Program-made: the position numbers and the translations under genes | Notes under the pieces: model-generated | The model's input: the letters and a program-made list of their open reading frames with translations, nothing else | What the model was told of the DNA's origin: nothing | Databases searched by the model: none | NCBI RefSeq assembly: GCF_018688495.1 | Contig: NZ_CP061320.1 | Span: 1,956,586 to 2,020,585, forward strand | Length of the DNA stretch: 64,000 nucleotides | Reading direction: 5' to 3' | From: Polynucleobacter sp. Adler-ghost | GTDB lineage: Bacteria; Pseudomonadota; Gammaproteobacteria; Burkholderiales; Burkholderiaceae | Shown here: in pieces, positions 1-8,150 of the stretch | Layout of the letters: every line of letters starts with the position of its first letter | How positions within the stretch are numbered: position 1 is the stretch's first letter

Positions 1-29
1 AACTCTGCGAGCAATAGCACGCTACTCAT
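1..29 (-). CDS. ctaA: Start of probable heme A synthase (partial)
   Basis: Only the first nine codons are in the window, reading M-S-S-V-L-L-L-A-E on the minus strand, then the window edge. The ATG (27-29) overlaps the TGA of the upstream gene (26-28) in an ATGA junction, typical of coupled operon genes. The assignment to heme A synthase (Cox15/CtaA, converts heme O to heme A for the aa3 oxidase) is inferred from the usual gene order of betaproteobacterial oxidase clusters, where ctaA follows SURF1 and a small membrane protein. The visible residues alone cannot prove it. Confidence 0.5.
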
Positions 30-685
30 TGCAATTTTTCACCCTTACGATTGAGGCGCAAGAGCTTCTCAAGATCTTTTTTAATGCTGCCAAATTCTTT
101 TGGTGAATTCGTCACCGGAAAAATCATCATTTTGGCTGGACTTGGATCAATCAGCTGAATCTTCTGACCAGCTCCATCACGATTAAGCCATGCATTAAAT
201 TCTGCTCTTAATTTAGGATCTACTGGTAAATCTACAATCTGAAACCCCGCCGTCTTTTGATCGTATGCCAGTAATACTTCCGGATCTACTGCTTTGCCAT
301 CAGTATTGACCCAAACGAGCTGAACTCGACTACTTTCACGACCAACAGCAATACGTAGTTGACGCATTAAAAATAGAGCCTCGAGACAAGATTCATTTTT
401 AATGGTGCATTCCCCAGCTGGCCTTGCCACAAGCAAAGTCCACTTTCCATTGAAGGGAATATCAAACCATGCGGGATTCATATCTTGCACAGGCTGAACC
501 AGGGCCCCAAAGTTAGTCTTTCCACCCTCTGGCTTAAAAACGTAGTACGCCAAATAGGAGGCGATTACTGGTGCCGCACAGGCAAGCAACAATAGCAGCA
601 TCTGAATACGCCCACGTCGAGTTTGCGTGTTAATTGCAGACGCATCTGTTTGTGATGCTGGAATCAATAATTCTTTATCACTCAC
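26..685 (-). CDS. Membrane-anchored protein of the cytochrome oxidase cluster
   Basis: A 219-residue protein with a polar N-terminus, one membrane segment at about residues 29-50 and a presumably periplasmic remainder. The stretch around residues 82-110 (W-T-L-L-V followed by two cysteines, C93 and C100, and then a leucine-rich helix) recalls the thioredoxin-like fold of Sco-type copper chaperones, but the spacing is C-x6-C, not the Sco C-x3-C. I know it only as a conserved unnamed gene between SURF1 and ctaA in betaproteobacteria. The start is GTG, overlapping the SURF1 stop as GTGA. A role in oxidase assembly is inferred from position. Confidence 0.75.
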   Translation of the reverse strand: MSDKELLIPASQTDASAINTQTRRGRIQMLLLLLACAAPVIASYLAYYVFKPEGGKTNFGALVQPVQDMNPAWFDIPFNGKWTLLVARPAGECTIKNESCLEALFLMRQLRIAVGRESSRVQLVWVNTDGKAVDPEVLLAYDQKTAGFQIVDLPVDPKLRAEFNAWLNRDGAGQKIQLIDPSPAKMMIFPVTNSPKEFGSIKKDLEKLLRLNRKGEKLQ

Positions 686-1464
686 CCTCTATCTCCATTC
701 ACAGCAAGCTCTCGCCGATATTTCACGAGCCCATTAATGAGCCAAAATAAAAATCCAGTCAGTGCCAAAGCAAACCACTGGAATGCATAAGCATAATGGC
801 GATCGACTCCGTTTGTCGGGGAGGGCCAATTTCTTAGTAAACCATCCTCTTTCGAAGAACTAGACTCTCGAACAATGAACGGAAGTTGCTTCCATTCATG
901 GCTTTGAGCCTCAAGCCCCAAATCAAAGTTTTGCTCAATCCGAGGGCTTGTTTGCGTAGCATCCTTTTTTCCCAACTCATAAACCCTTCCGGGGTGAGGG
1001 AAAGCAACACCCTCAACAGTCACCACTTCACTGACCGTTTTAACTGGGGGTAAGTCAATACGATTTTCGTTGTTACGAGGAGCCCAACCTCGGTTCACCC
1101 AAAGTACAAGCTCTTGGCCATCTAATTTCAAAGGCATCATCACATAAAAGCCGGATTGTCCTGCAACGCCAGTAGCGCCCTCGGGAATGGGGCGAGGACG
1201 GTTATCCAGCCAAATTGCCGCATCTTGAATAAAACGTCCACGAGCTAGAATGCGGCGCTCTGTAGCCTGCTCTAGGGTCAAGCTAGCGGCATTAGCATTC
1301 AGAATGGGCATTTGCAGTCTGGCAATTAAAGATTCACCCAAGCGAATCTTTTGCTCTGCTCGGTTTAACTGCCAAATACCAGCACCGCAGCCAATTACAA
1401 TCACCACAAGGGCTGATAATGTAGCAACTTTACGACTAGTAATTAAGCTAGAAAAAATATTCAC
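682..1464 (-). CDS. SURF1 family cytochrome oxidase assembly protein
   Basis: 260 residues with the SURF1 layout: an N-terminal membrane helix (about 13-31), a periplasmic domain, and a second helix near the C-terminus (about 228-246). Family hallmarks visible are W-Q-L-N-R-A after the first helix, A-R-G-R-F, L-V-L-W-V-N-R-G-W-A-P and H-Y-A-Y-A-F-Q-W-F just before the last helix. SURF1 proteins help insert heme a or stabilise subunit I of aa3 oxidase in the inner membrane. The best start is a GTG at 1464 with a weak ribosome site. Its 5' end lies only 14 bases from the divergent DUF2909 gene. Confidence 0.93.
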   Translation of the reverse strand: MNIFSSLITSRKVATLSALVVIVIGCGAGIWQLNRAEQKIRLGESLIARLQMPILNANAASLTLEQATERRILARGRFIQDAAIWLDNRPRPIPEGATGVAGQSGFYVMMPLKLDGQELVLWVNRGWAPRNNENRIDLPPVKTVSEVVTVEGVAFPHPGRVYELGKKDATQTSPRIEQNFDLGLEAQSHEWKQLPFIVRESSSSKEDGLLRNWPSPTNGVDRHYAYAFQWFALALTGFLFWLINGLVKYRRELAVNGDRG

Positions 1465-1478
1465 AAAGGTACTTTGAG

Positions 1479-1691
1479 ATGAAATGGGTTATTCCGATTG
1501 CACTGCTAATCATTGTTGGAAGCTTAGGCTCAGCACTCTATTTCATGATGAAAGATAAGGGTCGGAGCTCCAGAATGGTTCAGTCGCTGATGTTACGTAT
1601 TGGACTGTCAATCGTACTCTTCTTGGGAATATTGATTGCCCACTACTTTGGGTATATCGAAGCTACCGGCGTTCGAGTAGGAACAAACTAA
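1479..1691 (+). CDS. DUF2909-type twin transmembrane protein
   Basis: A 70-residue protein made almost entirely of two hydrophobic helices (about 4-24 and 38-60) joined by a short basic loop rich in K, R and S. The layout and the R-I-x-L-S motif in helix two match the small DUF2909 proteins common in betaproteobacterial oxidase clusters. It is encoded on the strand opposite to the surrounding oxidase genes, with a hairpin terminator just after it. Function is unknown; a link to oxidase assembly rests only on location. Confidence 0.82.
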   Translation: MKWVIPIALLIIVGSLGSALYFMMKDKGRSSRMVQSLMLRIGLSIVLFLGILIAHYFGYIEATGVRVGTN

Positions 1692-1721
1692 GCGCCCGCA
1701 CCAAGACTCAGGACTGAAAAT

Positions 1722-1746
1722 AAATCGGGGCTTAACGCCCCGATTT
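1722..1746. terminator. Bidirectional hairpin terminator between DUF2909 and ctaE
   Basis: A perfect inverted repeat of 10-base arms (AAATCGGGGC and its complement) around a 5-base loop, with a run of T on the plus side and an A/T-rich tract on the other. It lies between two convergent stop codons and could end transcription from both directions. Confidence 0.85.
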
Positions 1747-1754
1747 TTATTTCC

Positions 1755-2609
1755 CTACATCCAGTAAACAGCGATGTACAGACCAAGCCAAACTACGTCA
1801 ACAAAGTGCCAATACCAAGCAGCACCCTCAAACGCAAAATGATTTTCAGCGGTAAAGTCACCGCGCATCATGCGACGGAGAACAATCGCCAACATCAAGC
1901 CACCAAGGAATACGTGGAAGCCATGGAAACCAGTCAACATAAAGAAGGTTGAGCCATAAATGCCTGAAGTTAACTTCAAGTTCAAGGCATGGTATGCATG
2001 GTAGTACTCGTACATCTGAAAGCCCAAGAAGATAATGCCAAGACCAACGGTAGCGGCCAAGCCATTGATCGCTTTCTTCATGTGGTTTTCACGAATGGCA
2101 TGATGAGCGTAAGTTACTGTCACACCAGAAGACAAGAGCAATAAAGTATTAATAGTTGGAATGGGCCATGGACCCATAGTGGTAAATTTCTCTACTAAAC
2201 CAGCAGGGCCATCATTAGGCCAAACAGCCTGAAAATCAGGCCAGAGTAATTTACTTTCTACATCACCCATCCAAGGCATCGCAATATTACGCGCGTAGAA
2301 CAATGCAGAAAAGAATGCACCGAAGAACATAATCTCAGAGAAGATGAACCAAGCCATGGACCAACGATAAGAAATATCGACGTTTACGCCATTCTTACCT
2401 GAGTTGGATTCGGCAATGGTGTCTCCAAACCAGTTGTAAAGAACAAATAACACCCAAAGCACACCAACTGCAGTTACTGGGCCGCCCCAAGCTGCGTGGT
2501 TTACCCAGCCAGACATACCGGCAGCAAAAGCAAGCAAACCTAGCGCTGCCGCAGCTGGATGACTAGATAGTCCAGGAACAAAATAGTAAGGGGTTGAATT
2601 GGATGACAT
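1755..2609 (-). CDS. ctaE: Cytochrome c oxidase subunit III
   Basis: 284 residues from the preferred ATG at 2609, which has a GAGAG ribosome site; an upstream TTG would add six residues and destroy that site. The protein has seven hydrophobic segments and typical subunit III signatures: W-F-I-F-S-E-I-M-F-F in the middle and F-H-G-F-H-V and W-H-F-V-D-V-V-W near the C-terminus. Subunit III is an integral part of the aa3 oxidase that reduces oxygen to water in the inner membrane. It lies downstream of ctaG and the DUF2970 gene and is followed by a terminator. Confidence 0.97.
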   Translation of the reverse strand: MSSNSTPYYFVPGLSSHPAAAALGLLAFAAGMSGWVNHAAWGGPVTAVGVLWVLFVLYNWFGDTIAESNSGKNGVNVDISYRWSMAWFIFSEIMFFGAFFSALFYARNIAMPWMGDVESKLLWPDFQAVWPNDGPAGLVEKFTTMGPWPIPTINTLLLLSSGVTVTYAHHAIRENHMKKAINGLAATVGLGIIFLGFQMYEYYHAYHALNLKLTSGIYGSTFFMLTGFHGFHVFLGGLMLAIVLRRMMRGDFTAENHFAFEGAAWYWHFVDVVWLGLYIAVYWM

Positions 2610-2638
2610 CTTATTCTCTCTATTCAATCAAAAAATAA

Positions 2639-2833
2639 TCAATGGGACACAACTGCTTTAACTATCAAAAGGAGTATGGCCATAAAAATCAAGGCGCCTA
2701 AAACTCCCGCAATAATAATGTGGACAAAACTTAATGAAGCAACATCTTCCTGCAAACCTGATTTTTTACGCACACCTAAAAAAGCCCACAAAACCGCGAT
2801 CATAGATTGCATAAATGAACTTTTCTTACTCAT
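2639..2833 (-). CDS. DUF2970 small membrane protein
   Basis: A 64-residue protein with a basic N-terminal half containing W-A-F-L-G-V-R, then one strong membrane helix (about 38-60). This matches the DUF2970 proteins found between ctaG and ctaE in betaproteobacteria. Its ATG overlaps the ctaG stop by four bases, so the two are probably translationally coupled. The function is unknown; co-occurrence suggests oxidase assembly. Confidence 0.85.
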   Translation of the reverse strand: MSKKSSFMQSMIAVLWAFLGVRKKSGLQEDVASLSFVHIIIAGVLGALIFMAILLLIVKAVVSH

Positions 2834-3423
2834 GATGCTAATTTTGATTTAGGTGTTGTTGAGCCAGCTGGTTGCTGACCAACCCCCAATTCAAAGAAGG
2901 TATATGACAAAGTAATTGTTTTGACATCAGCAGGTAGACCTGCGTCAATTACAAATACCACCGGCATCTTCTTCATTTCATGGGCAGTCATAGTTTGCTG
3001 CTGAAAACAAAAACACTCTAGTTTGGTGAAGAACTCCATGGCACTTTTCGGCGCATAACTTGGAATTGCTTGAGCTTCAACAGAGCGGTTTAAATTATTA
3101 GTGACCTCATAAACGATCTCTGTCATTTCGCCTGGATGTACTTCGAGGTAGTTCTTCACTGGGCGAAATGTAAAAGGACCACGGCTATTAGAGTCAAACT
3201 CAATAGTCACCTTACGAGAATAGTCAACCTGAGTATTGCCAACCTTATTTGCACTGTAGGCTCGAATGCCATAGTCATTCTTACTGGTGACCACATTAAT
3301 GCCGGTCACCTCACACAAAGCTTTATACATTGGTACTAGTGCGTAACCAAAACCAAACATCATGACTGAAGCTATCAAAAGCTTGAGCAAGATTTGGCGG
3401 TTAACGGAGGCAATAGTAGACAT
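2830..3423 (-). CDS. ctaG: Cytochrome c oxidase copper assembly protein CtaG/Cox11
   Basis: 197 residues with a single N-terminal membrane anchor (about 12-30) and a periplasmic immunoglobulin-like domain. The copper-binding C-F-C-F motif is present in K-L-E-C-F-C-F-Q-Q-Q, and the conserved P-M-Y-K-A-L-C-E segment follows the anchor. Cox11 proteins deliver copper to the CuB centre of subunit I, which fits the position just downstream of ctaD. The C-terminal tail is short and rich in S, T and K. Confidence 0.95.
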   Translation of the reverse strand: MSTIASVNRQILLKLLIASVMMFGFGYALVPMYKALCEVTGINVVTSKNDYGIRAYSANKVGNTQVDYSRKVTIEFDSNSRGPFTFRPVKNYLEVHPGEMTEIVYEVTNNLNRSVEAQAIPSYAPKSAMEFFTKLECFCFQQQTMTAHEMKKMPVVFVIDAGLPADVKTITLSYTFFELGVGQQPAGSTTPKSKLAS

Positions 3424-3439
3424 GAGTATTCGGAGGGCT

Positions 3440-3571
3440 TTAAGCTAATAAGCCTCGTTTAATCAGGATGCCTAAAAAGAATACTAGAACAACACTGAAA
3501 AGAATAAAGCCCAATCTGCGATTACTGGCAGACTGGGATTTGTGTGCGGCTAGTTTAGATTCCTGCAGCAT
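3440..3571 (-). CDS. Small cytochrome oxidase accessory protein (43 aa)
   Basis: A short gene reading MLQESKLAAHKSQSASNRRL and then one membrane helix (F-I-L-F-S-V-V-L-V-F-F-L-G-I-L-I), ending K-R-G-L-L-A. Its ATG lies inside the 3' end of ctaD (17-base overlap) and it ends 16 bases before ctaG, so it fills the ctaD-ctaG gap exactly. The layout, a soluble N-terminus then N-R-R and a helix, fits the small oxidase assembly proteins annotated in betaproteobacterial clusters. The molecular role is unknown to me. Confidence comes from position, the complete frame and the sensible topology. Confidence 0.82.
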   Translation of the reverse strand: MLQESKLAAHKSQSASNRRLGFILFSVVLVFFLGILIKRGLLA

Positions 3572-5174
3572 TTAACTCTGCAGTGCTTGGAGGCGTTTCA
3601 AATGTGTGGTGTGGTGCTGGTGATGGCACTGTCCATTCCAAACCTTTGGCACCATCCCATGGCTTCATTGAAGCTTTTACACCCTTGCCGCTATAAGCAG
3701 GCAGAACCACAAACAGCAAGAAGTAAACCTGAGACAAACCAAATCCGAGTGCGCCAATCGATGCGATCGTATTAAAGTCAGCAAACTGTGTTGGGTAGTC
3801 AGCATAACGACGTGGCATACCTGCTAAGCCCAGGAAGTGCATTGGGAAGAAAGTGACGTTAAAGAAAACCATGGAAGTCCAGAAATGGATCTTGCCACGA
3901 GTCTCATTAGCCATGTAGCCAGTCCACTTTGGACACCAGTAGTAGAAACCAGCGAACATTGCAAACAAGGAACCGGCTACTAAGACATAGTGGAAGTGAG
4001 CAACAACGTAATACGTATCTTGCAAGCCAATATCAATTGGGGCCATTGCCAAAATCAAACCGGTAAAACCACCCATAGTAAATACAAATATAAATCCAAC
4101 TGACCACAACATCGGGGTTTCAAAGGTCATGGAACCTTTCCACATAGTTGCAACCCAGTTGAAAATCTTTACGCCTGTTGGAACAGCAATCAACATCGTG
4201 GCATACATAAAGAACAACTGACCAGTTACCGGCATACCAGTTGCAAACATATGGTGCGCCCAAACAATGAATGACAAGATCGCAATGGATGCGGTTGCAT
4301 AAACCATTGAGCTATAACCAAACAATGTTTTTCTTGAGAATGCTGGAATGATTTCGCTCACGATTCCGAATGCTGGAAGAATCATGATGTAAACCTCTGG
4401 ATGACCAAAGAACCAGAAAATATGCTGGAACATAATTGGATCACCACCGCCAACTGCAGAGAAGAAAGAAGTGCCAAAGTGGCGATCTGTCAAAACCATA
4501 GTGATCGCGCCTGCCAACACTGGCATAACAGCAATCAACAAGTAAGCAGTAATCAACCATGTCCAGCAGAACATTGGCATCTTCATTAAAGTCAAACCAG
4601 GAGCGCGCATGTTCAAAATAGTCACGATGATGTTGATCGAGCCCATGATTGAAGAAGCACCTAACAAGTGAAGTGCAAAGATGGCCATATCTAAACCTGG
4701 GCCCATCTGTGATGTGAGTGGAGCGTACAAAGTCCAACCACCAGCAGGAGCACCACCAGGAGCCAAGAATGAACCAAATAACAAGCAAGCAGCCACTGGC
4801 AAAATCCAGAAGCTAAAGTTGTTCATACGAGCGAACGCCATGTCAGATGCGCCGATTTGCAAAGGAATCATCCAGTTCGCAAATCCAACAAAGGCCGGCA
4901 TGATGGCGCCGAACACCATCACCAGACCATGCATAGTGGTTAACTGGTTGAAAAACTCTGGGCGTAAAAACTGCAGGCCTGGCTGGAACAACTCCAAACG
5001 AATACCCAAAGCCATTACACCACCAGCTAGCAAGCTGATAAACGAGAAGATCAGGTACATCGTACCAATATCTTTATGGTTAGTTGCAAACAACCAACGG
5101 CGCCAGCCATGTGGCGTATGGTCATCATGCGCATGGTCGTGTGCGTGATCGTGGGTAGTTGAAATGGTGCTCAT
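3555..5174 (-). CDS. ctaD: Cytochrome c oxidase subunit I
   Basis: 539 residues, the catalytic subunit of aa3-type oxidase. Visible metal and proton-path motifs: T-T-M-H-G (low-spin heme ligand), W-F-F-G-H-P-E-V-Y (CuB histidine and the cross-linked tyrosine), W-A-H-H-M-F (CuB histidine pair) and V-A-H-F-H-Y-V-L (ligands of heme a3 and heme a). About twelve membrane helices. The N-terminus is histidine- and aspartate-rich (H-D-H-A-H-D-H-A-H-D-D-H), which could bind metal. It follows ctaC by 44 bases and overlaps the small downstream gene by 17. Confidence 0.98.
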   Translation of the reverse strand: MSTISTTHDHAHDHAHDDHTPHGWRRWLFATNHKDIGTMYLIFSFISLLAGGVMALGIRLELFQPGLQFLRPEFFNQLTTMHGLVMVFGAIMPAFVGFANWMIPLQIGASDMAFARMNNFSFWILPVAACLLFGSFLAPGGAPAGGWTLYAPLTSQMGPGLDMAIFALHLLGASSIMGSINIIVTILNMRAPGLTLMKMPMFCWTWLITAYLLIAVMPVLAGAITMVLTDRHFGTSFFSAVGGGDPIMFQHIFWFFGHPEVYIMILPAFGIVSEIIPAFSRKTLFGYSSMVYATASIAILSFIVWAHHMFATGMPVTGQLFFMYATMLIAVPTGVKIFNWVATMWKGSMTFETPMLWSVGFIFVFTMGGFTGLILAMAPIDIGLQDTYYVVAHFHYVLVAGSLFAMFAGFYYWCPKWTGYMANETRGKIHFWTSMVFFNVTFFPMHFLGLAGMPRRYADYPTQFADFNTIASIGALGFGLSQVYFLLFVVLPAYSGKGVKASMKPWDGAKGLEWTVPSPAPHHTFETPPSTAELNAAGI

Positions 5175-5218
5175 GGATTACTCCGGTTTAGTTTGATCTG
5201 TATAAATTCTTAAAATAA

Positions 5219-6376
5219 TTACTTGCCAGCACGTGCAGAAACAATATCCTGGGTCTGAATCACTTCACCCGTTTTGTTGCTCCATGCATTACGGGTATAA
5301 GTCATCACTGCAGCAATATCGCCATCAGAAATCACGCCAGCCCACTTAGGCATTGCACCTTTGCCATTAATTAGGATGTTGTATTGAGCTGCTTTTGGCC
5401 CAAGCACCATCTTGCTGCCATCTAATGCTGGGAAGGCACCGGCACCTTTGCCGTTTGGCTGGTGGCATGCTGCGCAGTTAGCTGCGTAAACCTTGGCGCC
5501 ACGCTCTTTCTGCTCATCCAAGGTGTAAACCTTAGATGGATCATCCGAAGCGGAACCCATTTCTTTTTTCTTCTCATCTACCCATTTGGTGTAGTCCTCT
5601 TGGGAGACGACTTTCACTACGATCGGCATAAAAGCATGTTGTGCGCCGCATAGCTCTGAACATTGACCACGGTAAGTGCCAATTTTTTCTGCACGAAACC
5701 AAGTGTCACGAACGAAACCAGGAATTGCATCCTGCTTCACGCCAAATGCTGGCACTGCCCAAGCATGGATCACATCATTCGCCGTTGTAATGATGCGAAT
5801 CTTTTTACCCACTGGCACAACCATCTCGTTGTCCACCTCCATCAAATAGGTATTTGATTTCGGGGCAAGATTGTTAATGGACTCACGGGAAGTAGCCAAA
5901 GTAGACAAGAAACTAATTCCTTCGCCTTCACCTTTAATGTAGTCGTAACCCCATTTCCACTGATAACCAGTAGTCTTAATAGTGATATCAGAATTAGTGG
6001 TGTCTTTCATTGCCACAACTGTCTTGGTTGCTGGCAAAGCCATGCCAATCACGATCAGCAATGGAATCACTGTCCAAATAATCTCAACAGTGGTGCTCTC
6101 GTGAAATGACGCAGATTTGGCGCCCAATGATTTACGGTGCTTCAAGATTGAATAAAACATGACGCCGAAAACGCCAATAAATATCAAAGCGCAAATGACC
6201 AACATCATCCAATGCAACCAATGAATCTCTGCCATGATTTTTGTGGCTGGGGCAGTGAAATTCAGCTGATTTACTGCTGGACCACCCTGCATATCTTCAG
6301 CCGCACGTGCAAATGCAGTGCCAAAGGCTGCTACAAAATAGAGCGAAGCCCTAGTGACTTTTCCAAATAAATTCAT
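5219..6376 (-). CDS. ctaC: Cytochrome c oxidase subunit II with fused cytochrome c domain
   Basis: 385 residues: signal peptide (cleavage probably after A-R-A, about residue 25), two membrane helices (about 55-78 and 97-116), a cupredoxin domain and a C-terminal cytochrome c domain. The CuA ligands are visible as H204, C239, E241, C243, H247 and M250. The heme c site is C301-A-A-C304-H305 with a likely axial methionine M342. This is the caa3-like fused subunit, so it can receive electrons directly through its own heme. It is first in the cluster, behind a good promoter. Confidence 0.97.
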   Translation of the reverse strand: MNLFGKVTRASLYFVAAFGTAFARAAEDMQGGPAVNQLNFTAPATKIMAEIHWLHWMMLVICALIFIGVFGVMFYSILKHRKSLGAKSASFHESTTVEIIWTVIPLLIVIGMALPATKTVVAMKDTTNSDITIKTTGYQWKWGYDYIKGEGEGISFLSTLATSRESINNLAPKSNTYLMEVDNEMVVPVGKKIRIITTANDVIHAWAVPAFGVKQDAIPGFVRDTWFRAEKIGTYRGQCSELCGAQHAFMPIVVKVVSQEDYTKWVDEKKKEMGSASDDPSKVYTLDEQKERGAKVYAANCAACHQPNGKGAGAFPALDGSKMVLGPKAAQYNILINGKGAMPKWAGVISDGDIAAVMTYTRNAWSNKTGEVIQTQDIVSARAGK

Positions 6377-6464
6377 CTTATTCTCTGTTTATTGTCGTGA
6401 GCTTCTGCAGAAATACGCCTCAGAAAGCCCAAAAAAACGGTATCAAGCAATTCAACTAGCGCTA

Positions 6465-6493
6465 ATTATAGGGTTAATTAGGCCCAAGAACAA
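6465..6493 (-). promoter_or_regulatory. Sigma-70 promoter of the cytochrome oxidase cluster
   Basis: On the minus strand a perfect TATAAT (6465-6470) lies 17 bases downstream of TTGTTC (6488-6493). The start point would be near 6458, giving a leader of about 80 bases before ctaC. The -35 is weak but the -10 and spacing are ideal. Confidence 0.65.
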
Positions 6494-6555
6494 ACCGGAC
6501 TAACTATGCCACTCTCAATCTTGATAATGGTTTAAAAGATAGTGAACACTTACAC

Positions 6556-7359
6556 TTAAGCAGAATCATTCCTAGTCTTGCGCCCGATTTGATTTAAACC
6601 AATATAAGCGACATCATCTTGTGCCTTGGCGAGGTTCTTACCCAAAGCCCAGGCATGCCCATAAACCACCTCTAAAGTCAGTTTTTGAGGCAATTGAGTA
6701 GCTATAGCGCTATTTTGGTAGTTGGCATCAAGCAAATTGAGAGCAATTGCGTCTGACAGAAGGACGCTGTCAGAGTTGTATTCCAATCCCAAGAACTCCA
6801 TATCCATCACTGGGTCAGAAAAACGCTCACCCAGTAGGGCATCTCCCATATCGTGCATATCCCATGGGCTAGCCAATTTTTGAATGGGTAATTGTTGCGC
6901 CAAGAGTTCGGATCTGAGCTCTTTGGCAGTATCTGGGCCCAGGTAGCTAAATGTCAGTAATCCACCCTCTTTGAGTACTCGCCGGCACTCCTGCAAAAAA
7001 TGCTTAGGGTCAACTAAATCTTGAATCAAGAGAACGCTCGCTACTAAATCTACGGAATTACTAGGAAGATTAATACGACCTGTTTTCTTGTAGTCATCGA
7101 GGGACACAACAGACGCTGACTTCATTCTTGAATTCCAAAAACGAGCCACTCTCAATTTAAATAAATTAAAACCCGATAGCTCCCATTCTGGGGCACTGTG
7201 AAATCGAACTCCTGGAAAGCGTTTTGTCAGAAACGAACTATGTACCCCAAGGAAATCTGGAATCAGCAAAATATCTTTTGGTTCTAATTTCACGATGTCT
7301 AATTTTTGCAACATGCGTGTTGCAATTTCATCCTGAAGCCATCTGATTGATTGGGTCAT
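6556..7359 (-). CDS. BioC-like methyltransferase with degenerate SAM motif
   Basis: 267 residues resembling malonyl-ACP O-methyltransferase BioC and other class I methyltransferases: S-V-D-L-V-A-S-V-L-L-I-Q-D-L, C-R-R-V-L-K-E-G-G-L-L-T-F-S and the BioC-like L-G-P-D-T-A-K-E-L-R. M-H-D-M-G-D and S-D-P-V-M-D-M-E follow in the expected order. The SAM-binding motif I, normally close to D-x-G-x-G-x-G, is replaced near residues 29-39 by I-L-L-I-P-D-F-L-G-V-H. It may therefore have lost or changed its activity. It is divergent from comF, the usual neighbour in betaproteobacteria. No other biotin synthesis gene is adjacent. Confidence 0.75.
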   Translation of the reverse strand: MTQSIRWLQDEIATRMLQKLDIVKLEPKDILLIPDFLGVHSSFLTKRFPGVRFHSAPEWELSGFNLFKLRVARFWNSRMKSASVVSLDDYKKTGRINLPSNSVDLVASVLLIQDLVDPKHFLQECRRVLKEGGLLTFSYLGPDTAKELRSELLAQQLPIQKLASPWDMHDMGDALLGERFSDPVMDMEFLGLEYNSDSVLLSDAIALNLLDANYQNSAIATQLPQKLTLEVVYGHAWALGKNLAKAQDDVAYIGLNQIGRKTRNDSA

Positions 7360-7382
7360 TGGCTCAGTATACTCAGCGACTC

Positions 7383-8135
7383 ATGCATCCAATAGAGAAT
7401 ATTTTCCAAGTAATTTTTTCTCACCTATTACCAAGCGCATGCATTGTTTGCGGAGCATTTCAGCGACTCAATCTCTGCGTTAATTGCTTGGCCCAATTGG
7501 AAGCAGATCAGTTATCCAATTACGAATGCTGTCAGCAATGCGGCATTACTCTTGAAGTGAGTGAGCTGACAAAAAAACGTTGCCGAGAGTGCATCACCAA
7601 TCCACCCTACTTTGATGAAACTCACTGTCTTGATCGCTACGAAGGTAAATTGCAGTCTGCCTTGCACCTGTTCAAATATCAGCGACGTCTTGCTTGCGGA
7701 CATGGACTGACATCAGCATGGAATCAACTGATGGTTCAGGTCTTGAATGATTTACGGGCAGACTATTTACTACCAGTGCCATTGAGTCCAGAGAAATTGT
7801 GTGCTCGCGGCTTTAATCAAAGCTGGGAGTTGGCTAGGCGGATTGATTGTGACAAAGATATCCATAAAAACCCACACATCTTAAGACGACATCACCATAC
7901 CCGGAATCAGGCTAAGGAAAATCGCACTAATCGTCAAATTGCTATTCAAGATATGTTTTATATCAACCCTCGATTTCAAGGGCAACTAGAATCCGCTACA
8001 GTCATTGTGTTTGACGATGTCATGACTAGTGGTGCAACCTTAAATGAAATCGCTCGCGTATTGAAGGACAATGGGGCATCTCATGTTACTAATTGGGTTC
8101 TTCTACGAACGCTGTATCCAGTCTCAAGAAGTTAA
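7383..8135 (+). CDS. comF: ComF family phosphoribosyltransferase-like protein
   Basis: About 250 residues from ATG 7383; a TTG at 7347 would overlap the divergent methyltransferase and is less likely. The N-terminal zinc-ribbon-like part has paired cysteines (C-I-V-C, C-V-N-C, C-C-Q-Q-C, C-R-E-C). The C-terminal domain carries the PRPP-binding loop V-I-V-F-D-D-V-M-T-S-G-A-T. Family members are needed for DNA uptake during natural transformation in several bacteria, although they are widely kept in non-competent ones, so competence here is only a possibility. trmL follows after 15 bases. Confidence 0.92.
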   Translation: MHPIENIFQVIFSHLLPSACIVCGAFQRLNLCVNCLAQLEADQLSNYECCQQCGITLEVSELTKKRCRECITNPPYFDETHCLDRYEGKLQSALHLFKYQRRLACGHGLTSAWNQLMVQVLNDLRADYLLPVPLSPEKLCARGFNQSWELARRIDCDKDIHKNPHILRRHHHTRNQAKENRTNRQIAIQDMFYINPRFQGQLESATVIVFDDVMTSGATLNEIARVLKDNGASHVTNWVLLRTLYPVSRS

Positions 8136-8150
8136 TATAAAGCTAAACAC

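Noticed and set aside
4681..5148. 155-residue plus-strand reading frame opposite ctaD
   Set aside because: It mirrors the highly conserved subunit I gene, has no domain features and is biased by the opposite-strand codons.
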